Assembly: GCA_035491935.1 (NCBI GenBank)
Contig: DATJJW010000032.1
Coordinates: forward strand, 1-12,131
Origin: DATJJW01 sp035491935
Lineage (GTDB): Bacteria > Pseudomonadota > Alphaproteobacteria > ATCC43930 > CGMCC-115725
Length of the DNA: 12,131 nucleotides
Direction: 5' to 3'
Shown here in pieces: positions 6,664 through 12,131 of the stretch. A program made the position numbers and the translations under genes. Below the pieces are notes generated by a model. That model was not told the DNA's origin, made no database searches, and saw only the letters and a program-made list of their open reading frames with translations. Numbering within the stretch: position 1 is the stretch's first letter; each line of letters opens with the position of its first letter.

Positions 6664-7740
6664 ATGGCACAGCCGAATGTCGACAAGCTGCCGGATCCGG
6701 ACAAGCTGAACGCCTATCTCGCTCGAATGGTCGGTGATCTCGGTGCGGTGGCGACCGGCGCCCTGGTCGTACTGGGCGACCGGCTCGGTCTCTACAAGGC
6801 GATGCGGGCCGGCGGCGCACAGAGTGCGAAAGAGCTGGCCGTCCGCACCGGCACCCATGAACGCTATATCCGCGAATGGCTATCCGCCCAGGCGGCGGCC
6901 GGCTATGTCGATTACGACGCGGATACCGATAAATTCGACCTCAATCCCGAGCAAGCGGTGGTGTTCGCCGACGAGGAGAGCCCGGCCTTCATGGCCGGCG
7001 CCTTCGAGATCCTAGCCAGCCTCTGGATCGACGAGCCCAAGGTGGGCGAGGTTTTCCGCAATGGCCGAGGACTGGGCTGGCACGACCACAGCGCCTGTCT
7101 GTTTCGCGGCACCGAGCGTTTCTTCCGGCCGGGCTACAACGCCCATCTCGTCGGTTCCTGGCTGCCGGCGTTGGACGGCATGGTCGAGAAGCTGCAGCAC
7201 GGCGCGCGCGTTGCCGATGTCGGCTGCGGCCATGGCGCCTCGACGGTGCTGATGGCCAAGGCCTTCCCGAACTCCCATTTCACCGGTTTCGACTATCATC
7301 TTCCATCCGTCGAACGCGCGCGGAGCGCCGCCGCGGAAGCCGGCGTCGCCAAGAACACGCATTTCGAGGTCGCCTCCGCCAAGGCCTATCCCGGGACCTA
7401 TGATCTGGTCGCCTTCTTCGACTGCCTGCACGACATGGGCGATCCGGCCGGTGCGTCTGCCCATGTTCGGGAAACATTGGCGCCCGATGGCACATGGATG
7501 ATCGTCGAGCCGTTTGCGCGCGATCGCCTGGCGGACAATCTCAACCCTGTCGGGCGCATCTATTATGCGGCATCGACGATGGTCTGCACCCCCGCCTCGC
7601 TGTCGCAGGAGGTCGGGCTGGGGCTGGGCGCGCAGGCTGGGGAAATGCGGCTGCGCAAAGTGGTGACCGCAGGCGGCTTTACACGCTTCCGCCTTGCCAC
7701 AGAGACGCCCTTCAACATGGTCTTCGAAGCGCGCCTCTGA
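6664..7740 (+). CDS. Class I SAM-dependent methyltransferase with N-terminal winged helix
   Basis: A 358-aa cytoplasmic enzyme of the two-part type seen in Mycobacterium Rv2258c-like proteins and O-methyltransferases. The N-terminal part (about 20-110) is a winged-helix dimerisation domain (LYKAMRAGG, then the turn KELAVRTGTHERYIREWL split over 56-73). A linker rich in aromatic residues and His (139-160) follows. The Rossmann methyltransferase domain starts near 180 with motif I VADVGCGHGAS (183-193), and Asp210 ends beta-2 (FTGFD) and would bind the SAM ribose. Later motifs are YDLVAFFDCLHD (split at 246-257) and LAPDGTWMIVEPF (272-284). GGAGGG (6651-6656) lies 7 bases before the ATG. The substrate is unknown; such proteins may methylate small aromatic or polyketide-like compounds. 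The stop is 3 bases from the convergent reductase stop. Confidence 0.9.
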   Translation: MAQPNVDKLPDPDKLNAYLARMVGDLGAVATGALVVLGDRLGLYKAMRAGGAQSAKELAVRTGTHERYIREWLSAQAAAGYVDYDADTDKFDLNPEQAVVFADEESPAFMAGAFEILASLWIDEPKVGEVFRNGRGLGWHDHSACLFRGTERFFRPGYNAHLVGSWLPALDGMVEKLQHGARVADVGCGHGASTVLMAKAFPNSHFTGFDYHLPSVERARSAAAEAGVAKNTHFEVASAKAYPGTYDLVAFFDCLHDMGDPAGASAHVRETLAPDGTWMIVEPFARDRLADNLNPVGRIYYAASTMVCTPASLSQEVGLGLGAQAGEMRLRKVVTAGGFTRFRLATETPFNMVFEARL

Positions 7741-7747
7741 TAATCAG
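7737..7747. other. Palindrome shared by two convergent stop codons
   Basis: CTGAT-A-ATCAG is an 11-bp inverted repeat. The methyltransferase TGA (7738-7740) and the reductase TGA (read from 7746-7744) lie inside its two arms with three bases between them. The stem is too short to be a terminator, so the two convergent transcripts probably overlap. Confidence 0.5.
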
Positions 7748-8673
7748 CCGGCGACCAACCGCTCCCGCCTTGCTTCGTAGGTCTTGAGGTGGGCGTAGAT
7801 CGTTTCCAGCATCGGGCAGGACAGGTTCTTCGCCTTGCCGCGCTCCAGCATCCGGCCGATGACGTGGTCGGCCTCGATGGCGTTGCCCGCTTCGATGTCG
7901 CGCAGCATGGAGGCGGTAAAGGGTGCGTTGGGGGCGAATATGCCCTCGAGCTGGGTCAGGATCTTCTCTGACGACGCGTGGCCCTCGGCAGCCGCGATGG
8001 CGCCGCATTCATCGATGAGCTGCCGCGCGAGAGGCAGGCCGCCGCCCGCGACGATGTCGCCGGTGGTCGAGCGCATCAGGCAGGTCATGCCCGCAACGGA
8101 GGCGATGAACACCCATTTGTCCCACATCTCCTGCAGGATGTCGGGGCTCCGGCGGTTGGTGAAGCCGCCCTCGGCGAAAGATGCCGCGATCGCTTCGATA
8201 CGCGGGGTGGTGCTGCGGTCGAGTTCGCCGAACAGGATCAGTTCCAGCTCGCCGAAATGGCGGATCCGGCCTTCCGTGTCCAATGTCACCGAGATCTGCG
8301 CCAACCCGCCTAATACCGAGTTCTGGCCAAAGCGCGCTTGAAGCTTACCCACATGATCGATGCCGTTCAGCATCGGCAAGATCGCGGTGTCGGGACCGAC
8401 GCCGTTCGCGAAGCTCTCGATCGCGTCATCCAAATCATAGGCCTTGCAGGACAGGAAGACGAGGTCGTAGGGCGAGGTGAGGTCCCGGGACAGGACCGTC
8501 GGCGGGTGGGGCAGGTCGAGATCGCCCAGCTTGCTGCGGATGACCAGGCCGTTTTTTGCCAGCAGCTCCGCGCGTTTTGGGCGGACCAGGAAAGTCACGT
8601 CCCCGCCGGCCGCCAGCAGCCTGCCGCCGAAATAGCCGCCGATGCCGCCGGCGCCGATGACCAGGATACGCAT
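7744..8673 (-). CDS. Ketopantoate reductase-family oxidoreductase (PanE/ApbA-like)
   Basis: An NADPH-dependent 2-oxoacid reductase of the 2-dehydropantoate 2-reductase fold, 309 aa, normal length. The Rossmann motif GAGGIGGYFG is at 7-16. Active-site residues of E. coli PanE are all matched: Lys77 (LSCKAYD), Asn103 (PMLNGID), catalytic Lys186 (MWDKWVF), Ser255 and Glu267 (12 residues apart, as in PanE). The C-terminal helical domain covers about 176-305. Many paralogues of this family do not make pantoate. No pantothenate genes are nearby, and the tie to TetR and an MFS transporter suggests a catabolic 2-oxo acid instead. GAGGAG straddles the end of the TetR gene, whose TAA is 4 bases before this ATG, so the two are one operon, probably translationally coupled. 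Confidence 0.9.
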   Translation of the reverse strand: MRILVIGAGGIGGYFGGRLLAAGGDVTFLVRPKRAELLAKNGLVIRSKLGDLDLPHPPTVLSRDLTSPYDLVFLSCKAYDLDDAIESFANGVGPDTAILPMLNGIDHVGKLQARFGQNSVLGGLAQISVTLDTEGRIRHFGELELILFGELDRSTTPRIEAIAASFAEGGFTNRRSPDILQEMWDKWVFIASVAGMTCLMRSTTGDIVAGGGLPLARQLIDECGAIAAAEGHASSEKILTQLEGIFAPNAPFTASMLRDIEAGNAIEADHVIGRMLERGKAKNLSCPMLETIYAHLKTYEARRERLVAG

Positions 8674-8677
8674 GCGT

Positions 8678-9283
8678 TTACTCCTCGATGTCGCCCACGC
8701 CGAAGGTCTTGCGGACCGCGGTCAGGATTTCGTCGGACAGGCCCGTGCCCTTGGTTGCGCGCGCCAGTGCGATGGCCCCGGTCAGGCTGGCGAACTGGGC
8801 GATGGCCCGGATACGCGCGTCGTCGGGCGTGATGCCCGTCTCTTCGGCGATAAGCTCCGCCATCTCCTCGATCAGCCCGTCGATGCCGGCAGCGTAGACA
8901 GCGCGCACCGGCTTGCCCTCCGCCTCACGCGCAATGTCGCCGACCAGCGCGCTGGCGGCACAGCCGGGGCCGGGATCGTCGCGATGGCCGGTGCGCAAGT
9001 AACGGGCGATGATCGTGGCAAGCGCTTCCGTCGGGCCTTGCGCCGTTTGCCTGGCCTCGTGCCATTTGGCCTTGCTGTGGCTGAAGGCGCGGGCGACCGC
9101 CTCGGCCGCCAGATGGTCCTTGGACTCGAAATGGCCGTAGAAGCCGCCATGGGTCAGGCCGCAGGCCCCGGTCAGCTCCGCGATGCTGACGCCGGAGATG
9201 CCGCGCTCGCGGAACAAGCGGGCAGCCACCTCCGCAATATCCTCCCGATGTCGTTCGGCCTGCGCGCGCGACACACGTGCCAT
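8678..9283 (-). CDS. TetR/AcrR-family transcriptional regulator
   Basis: A 201-aa repressor-type DNA-binding protein, typical length. The N-terminal TetR domain is at about 9-58: an ARLFRERGISGVSIAELTGA-like helix-turn (21-40), then recognition helix CGLTHGGFYGHFESKDHL (41-58). The rest (about 75-195) is the helical ligand-binding and dimerisation domain, with a short Gly/Pro/Asp-rich loop at 99-107. AAGGAG lies 8 bases before the ATG at 9283. It is co-transcribed with the ketopantoate-reductase-like gene (4-base gap) and divergent from the MFS transporter, with a 14-bp palindrome between. The arrangement suggests it represses itself, the reductase and the transporter until a substrate binds. 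The ligand is unknown. Confidence 0.92.
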   Translation of the reverse strand: MARVSRAQAERHREDIAEVAARLFRERGISGVSIAELTGACGLTHGGFYGHFESKDHLAAEAVARAFSHSKAKWHEARQTAQGPTEALATIIARYLRTGHRDDPGPGCAASALVGDIAREAEGKPVRAVYAAGIDGLIEEMAELIAEETGITPDDARIRAIAQFASLTGAIALARATKGTGLSDEILTAVRKTFGVGDIEE

Positions 9284-9307
9284 GCGAATGCTCCTTCAAA
9301 ACGTCAC

Positions 9308-9337
9308 TTGCCATAAATAAATGATGGCCATCATAAA
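9308..9337. promoter_or_regulatory. TetR operator candidate between TetR and MFS genes
   Basis: ATGATGGCCATCAT (9321-9334) is a perfect 14-bp palindrome midway between the divergent starts (9283 and 9369). For the MFS gene, TTGCCA (9308-9313) and CATAAA (9332-9337) could act as -35 and -10 with an 18-base spacer, so the palindrome would fill the spacer and touch the -10 box, a usual repressor position. The flanks are A/T-rich (ATAAATAA, ATAAAT). Confidence 0.5.
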
Positions 9338-9368
9338 TGGAAGGCCGCTCACCAGGATAGGATGTCGC

Positions 9369-10640
9369 ATGCTGCGCAGAATGCATTATGCCTGGATCGT
9401 CTTCGTCGTGACATTCCTGGTCATGCTGACCAGTGCCGGCGTGCGTGCGACGCCCGGCGTCTTGATGGTGCCATGGGAGAACGAGTTCGGCTGGTCGGCC
9501 GCGACCATCGGCACGGGCGTCGCGATCAACATCTTCCTCTACGGCCTGGTCGGCCCCTTCGCGGTCGCGATCTTCGAGCGTTTCGGCTTGCGCCGCAGCA
9601 TCACCATCGCCCTCATCGTGTTGAGCGCCGGCGTGTTCTTGACCTCGCAGATGAGCCAGGCCTGGCAGATGACGGTGATCTGGGGCGTGCTCGTCGGCAC
9701 CTTCACCGGTATGGTCGCCAATGTGCTGGGCGCCACCATTGCCGGGCGCTGGTTCAGTCGCAACCGTGGGCTGGTTCTGGGCATGCTGACCGCGGCCAAT
9801 GCCACGGGCCAGCTCGTGTTCCTGCCGATCCTGGCGCATCTGGCGACAAATTTCGGCTGGCGTTCTGTCTCCTACACCGTGGCCGGCGTCTGCCTGGTGC
9901 TGGTCCTGCCGGTCGTGTTGTTCATCCGCAATCGGCCGGCGGATATCGGGCTGCCGCGCTTCGGCGATGTCGAGCTGCAGGTCGTGCCGCCCAGCGCCGT
10001 CAACCCGGCCCGCCGCGCGATCACGGCACTGAGCCAGGGCCTGCGTTCACGCGATTTCTGGCTGCTGTCGGGGACATTCTTCGTCTGCGGCGCCTCGACC
10101 AATGGCTTGATCGGCACACATCTCATCCCGGCCTGCTCCGACCATGGCATTCCGGAGACGACGGCGGCGGGGCTGTTGGCGCTGATGGGTTTCTTCGACC
10201 TCTTCGGCACGACGGCGTCCGGCTGGCTCAGCGACCGCATCGACAGCCGCAAGCTGCTTGCCTGGTACTATGGCTTGCGCGGGCTATCGCTGATGTTCCT
10301 GCCCTATTCCTTCAACATCAGCTTCTACGGCCTGTCGCTCTTCGCCGTGTTCTATGGCCTCGACTGGATCGCCACCGTGCCGCCGACGGTGAAGCTGGCG
10401 GCCCGTGCCTTCGGCGAGGAGAACGCGCCCTTGATGTTTGGCTGGATCGCGGCGGCGCATCAAGTGGGCGCAGCCTTCGCCGCCTGGCTCGCCGGCGTGC
10501 TGCGCACCGATACCGGCGATTACTTCTCCGCCTTCGTCTCGGCCGGTTTCCTCTGCCTTTTCGCCTCGGGCATGGCGCTGATGATCGGCCGCGGCGCCCG
10601 CGACGGGCAGACCGGCGTGCCGGAGCCGGTGCGTGGCTGA
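9369..10640 (+). CDS. MFS transporter (monocarboxylate / oxalate-formate antiporter-like)
   Basis: A 12-helix inner-membrane secondary transporter, 423 aa. Helices 1-6 lie at about 8-28, 46-68, 78-95, 102-122, 134-156 and 168-186. The central cytoplasmic loop is 187-226, and helices 7-12 run from about 229 to 408. MFS signatures: an Arg-Phe-Gly-x-Arg-Arg loop after helix 2 (71-76) and its C-terminal-half counterpart SDRIDSRKLL (288-297). The start MHYAWIVF region and GWS (41-43) are common in the monocarboxylate/OFA branch, so a small organic acid is the likely cargo; this is family-based inference. The ATG at 9369 is chosen because AGGATAGG precedes it and the conserved first helix begins right after; an in-frame ATG at 9321 would lie inside the palindrome. 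Divergent from tetR. Confidence 0.88.
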   Translation: MLRRMHYAWIVFVVTFLVMLTSAGVRATPGVLMVPWENEFGWSAATIGTGVAINIFLYGLVGPFAVAIFERFGLRRSITIALIVLSAGVFLTSQMSQAWQMTVIWGVLVGTFTGMVANVLGATIAGRWFSRNRGLVLGMLTAANATGQLVFLPILAHLATNFGWRSVSYTVAGVCLVLVLPVVLFIRNRPADIGLPRFGDVELQVVPPSAVNPARRAITALSQGLRSRDFWLLSGTFFVCGASTNGLIGTHLIPACSDHGIPETTAAGLLALMGFFDLFGTTASGWLSDRIDSRKLLAWYYGLRGLSLMFLPYSFNISFYGLSLFAVFYGLDWIATVPPTVKLAARAFGEENAPLMFGWIAAAHQVGAAFAAWLAGVLRTDTGDYFSAFVSAGFLCLFASGMALMIGRGARDGQTGVPEPVRG

Positions 10641-10713
10641 TTATGAAGTATCGCTGAAAAGCCCTTCCATCACTCCGCGGATTATCGTTGAAGCGCCTGC
10701 GGCCTATCTTCCG

Positions 10714-10731
10714 TCCGTCACCAGACGGGAG
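10714..10731 (+). promoter_or_regulatory. Small hairpin overlapping the SDR ribosome binding site
   Basis: CCGTC (10715-10719) and GACGG (10724-10728) pair with an ACCA tetraloop; a T-G pair (10714/10729) extends the stem. The 3' arm includes the first bases of GGGAG (10727-10731), the Shine-Dalgarno 8 bases before the ATG at 10740. It might lower translation initiation. The stem is short, so chance is possible. The rest of the 99-base gap before the gene holds nothing else clear. Confidence 0.3.
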
Positions 10732-10739
10732 TAGGACCC

Positions 10740-11579
10740 ATGAGCAAGCCCAAGCTTTTTTTCATCACCGGCGTCAGCACCGGCTTTGGCCGGGCGCTCG
10801 CGGAAACCGCACTGGCCGAGGGTCACAAGGTCGTCGGCACCATCCGCAAGGAGGCTGACCGCGGCGCCTTCGAAAGCCTGAAGCCGGGCCACGCCGTTGC
10901 CATGCTGCTCGACGTCACCGATACCGGTCGGATCAAGCCGGTCATCGCCGATGTCGAGGCGCGCATCGGCGGCATCGACGTGCTGGTCAACAATGCCGGC
11001 TACGGCCATGAGGGCGTGTTCGAGGAATCCTCGATCGAGGATCTGCGGCACCAATTCGACGTCAATGTCTTCGGGCCGGCGGCGCTGATGCAGGCGGTGC
11101 TGCCCTATATGCGCGGGCGCCGGTCGGGGCACATCCTCAACATCACCTCGATGGGGGGCTTCATCACCCTGCCGGGCCTGAGCTACTACCATGGCAGCAA
11201 ATTCGCGCTCGAAGGCATCTCCGAGGCGGTCGCCAAGGAAGTGAAGGATTTCGGCATCCACGTCACTGCGGTCGAGCCTGGCGGGTTCCGTACCGATTGG
11301 GCCGGGCGCTCCATGAACCGTGCGCCGCGCTCAATCCCGGACTACGACAGGTTGTTCGACCCGATGCGCGCCAGGCGCCAGGGCTATAGCGGCAAGCAGC
11401 AGGGCGATCCGGCCAAGGCCGCACGCGCCATGCTGCAACTGGTGGACGCCCAGGACCCGCCGATGCATCTGCTGCTGGGCCAGGATGCCCTCACCCTGGT
11501 GCGCGAGAAGATGGCGGATTGGCAGGCGGAGATCGCAGCCTGGGAAGCAGTGACCGTGGCCACTGGTTTCCAAGAGTAA
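10740..11579 (+). CDS. Short-chain dehydrogenase/reductase (classical SDR)
   Basis: NAD(P)-dependent alcohol/carbonyl oxidoreductase, 279 aa, cytoplasmic. Cofactor motif TGVSTGFG (10-17), Asp58 in LDVTD, NNAGYG (84-89), and the catalytic set Ser137 (NITSMGG), Tyr150 and Lys154 (YHGSK), with Asn109 (FDVNVFG) completing the tetrad. EPGGFRTDW (179-187) is the usual post-active-site loop. Arg36 after beta-2 (GTIRK) suggests NADP(H) preference. The TGVSTGFG form and long C-terminal part (about 190-279) resemble the retinol/steroid-dehydrogenase-like bacterial branch, but the substrate cannot be assigned. GGGAG is 8 bases before the ATG. It stands alone between the MFS gene (99-base gap) and the amidohydrolase (161-base gap with a large palindrome). 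Confidence 0.93.
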   Translation: MSKPKLFFITGVSTGFGRALAETALAEGHKVVGTIRKEADRGAFESLKPGHAVAMLLDVTDTGRIKPVIADVEARIGGIDVLVNNAGYGHEGVFEESSIEDLRHQFDVNVFGPAALMQAVLPYMRGRRSGHILNITSMGGFITLPGLSYYHGSKFALEGISEAVAKEVKDFGIHVTAVEPGGFRTDWAGRSMNRAPRSIPDYDRLFDPMRARRQGYSGKQQGDPAKAARAMLQLVDAQDPPMHLLLGQDALTLVREKMADWQAEIAAWEAVTVATGFQE

Positions 11580-11620
11580 ATTCTCATTTTATGCGGATTC
11601 CGCTTTGGGGTTTGGCATGG

Positions 11621-11654
11621 CGGGCCGGAGTCTGATATATCAGACTTCGGCCCG
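11621..11654. promoter_or_regulatory. 34-base near-perfect inverted repeat before the amidohydrolase
   Basis: The centre, AGTCTGATATATCAGACT (11629-11646), is a perfect 18-bp palindrome. The flanks CGGGCCG (11621-11627) and CGGCCCG (11648-11654) continue the symmetry; only 11628/11647 is G opposite T. It begins 42 bases after the SDR stop and ends 86 before the next ATG. As RNA it could form a 15-17 bp stem and act as a bidirectional terminator, though what follows (TTATGCTTT) is only partly T-rich. As DNA, the symmetric A/T core looks like an operator, and CTGATA (11632-11637) with TATGCT (11656-11661) could be a -35/-10 pair 18 bases apart. Both uses are possible. Confidence 0.6.
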
Positions 11655-11680
11655 TTATGCTTTGAGTCCATTATGCTTTG
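11655..11680 (+). repeat. Direct repeat TTATGCTTTG, two copies
   Basis: TTATGCTTTG occurs at 11655-11664 and again at 11671-11680, 16 bases start to start, directly after the 34-base palindrome and 60 bases before the amidohydrolase ATG. Each copy contains a TATGCT -10-like word. They may be binding half-sites or a small duplication. Confidence 0.5.
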
Positions 11681-11740
11681 CGGGTCGTAGCATGCCGGTC
11701 CCCAGAACGCCGGCGGACGCCTATCTCAAAGGGAGTGCCC

Positions 11741-12131
11741 ATGTCGAACATCTACAACAATTACGGACCGACCGCGGCTCGCCGTCATGGCACGCCGGGC
11801 AAGAAGTCGCGCCCGACCAGCCTTACCTTCGACATTCATTCCCATGTGGCCGTGCCGGCCGCAGCCAAATTCGCCACGCCTCATCTGGACCCGGCGACCG
11901 TGCCGTTGCTCCATTTCTCCAATGATGAGACGCGTGCGATCAACAAGCTGCAGGAGCAGGACCGCGCCAGCCGCATCAGCCAGTATGACGAGCGCCTGAT
12001 CGACATGGACGAGGCGGGGCTGGACATGCAGCTCATCATGTCGCCGCCCAACCAGTGCTACTCGACCGTGCCGGCCGAGATCGGCGTTCAGGCCGCGCGT
12101 ATCGTCAATGAGGGACTGGCGGAATATGTCG
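11741..12131 (+). CDS. Amidohydrolase family protein, N-terminal part (ACMSD / gamma-resorcylate decarboxylase-like)
   Basis: Only the first 130 codons lie in the window; the frame is open at the edge. After a 28-residue polar tail, the first strand of a TIM barrel carries the metal-binding DIHSHV motif (31-36; His33 and His35), the hallmark of amidohydrolase_2 (PF04909). LIDMDEAGLDMQLIMSPP (split over 86-103) and the following helix are typical of aminocarboxymuconate-semialdehyde decarboxylase and related Zn/Mn-dependent decarboxylases, whose full length is about 320-400 aa. A non-oxidative decarboxylation or hydrolysis of a ring-derived acid is therefore likely, but the active-site residues that would separate the two are beyond the window. 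GGGAG (11731-11735) lies 5 bases before the ATG. A large palindrome lies upstream. Confidence 0.88.
   Translation, partial: MSNIYNNYGPTAARRHGTPGKKSRPTSLTFDIHSHVAVPAAAKFATPHLDPATVPLLHFSNDETRAINKLQEQDRASRISQYDERLIDMDEAGLDMQLIMSPPNQCYSTVPAEIGVQAARIVNEGLAEYV

Noticed and set aside
9321..9368. Earlier MFS start at the ATG at 9321
   Set aside because: It lies inside the 14-bp palindrome and at the likely -10 box, lacks a Shine-Dalgarno, and adds residues not expected before helix 1.
8925..9839. 304-codon minus-strand frame spanning the TetR-MFS junction
   Set aside because: It crosses two well-supported genes and the promoter region; the translation is low-complexity and polar, with no domain.
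9362..10657. 431-codon frame overlapping the MFS gene on the same strand
   Set aside because: It is in another frame of the MFS gene, Arg/His-rich, without membrane helices; the MFS frame has 12 and family motifs.
11593..11606. GCGG-ATT-CCGC followed by TTT, as an SDR terminator
   Set aside because: A 4-bp stem with three Ts is too weak; the nearby 34-base palindrome is the better candidate.
11605..11925. 106-codon plus-strand frame over the palindrome and amidohydrolase start
   Set aside because: It is out of frame with the amidohydrolase, whose DIHSHV motif and ribosome site fix the correct frame.

Overview
The window is high-GC bacterial DNA with strong G/C preference at third codon positions, short intergenic gaps and GGAG-type ribosome binding sites. 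The families present (ABC importer of the nitrate/sulfonate/taurine type, CsiR-like GntR regulator, LVIVD-repeat protein, COG0523 GTPase, amidohydrolase of the ACMSD class) suit a soil or water alphaproteobacterium, perhaps of the Rhodospirillales or Hyphomicrobiales. That placement is inferred from style, not from a marker gene. I see no rRNA, tRNA, insertion sequence or CRISPR array.

Left part (1-4081). After the end of an unidentified gene and a terminator-like hairpin comes a small plus-strand gene for a possible exported, Ala/Pro-rich protein. Converging on it is a minus-strand operon. Read in its own direction, it starts with a newly noticed 38-codon ORF (2957-3073), then an ABC ATPase, permease A and permease B. 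The junctions are a 4-base ATGA overlap, a 15-base gap and a second ATGA overlap. No substrate-binding protein is present. Upstream of this operon, also on the minus strand, is a GntR/FCD regulator.

Middle part (4082-7740, plus strand). Divergent from the GntR gene, behind a plausible promoter, is a two-gene unit: a beta-propeller LVIVD-repeat protein and, 12 bases later, a CobW/COG0523 metal-chaperone GTPase with CxCC and His-rich segments. The propeller has histidines at the same place in four successive blades, so the pair may be a metalloprotein and its metal supplier. A separate class I SAM methyltransferase with an N-terminal winged helix follows.

Right part (7744-12131). A TetR regulator and a ketopantoate-reductase-like enzyme form a minus-strand pair, divergent from an MFS transporter. 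A perfect 14-bp palindrome lies in the shared control region. A short-chain dehydrogenase follows. Then comes a 34-base near-perfect inverted repeat, and the start of a metal-dependent amidohydrolase related to ACMSD / gamma-resorcylate decarboxylase, cut by the window end.

Taken together this looks like accessory catabolism and transport: uptake systems, two NAD(P)H oxidoreductases, an amidohydrolase/decarboxylase and three local regulators or operator-like sites. The substrate cannot be read from the sequence. The points most worth following are the propeller/GTPase pair, the 38-codon leader ORF and the large palindrome before the amidohydrolase.
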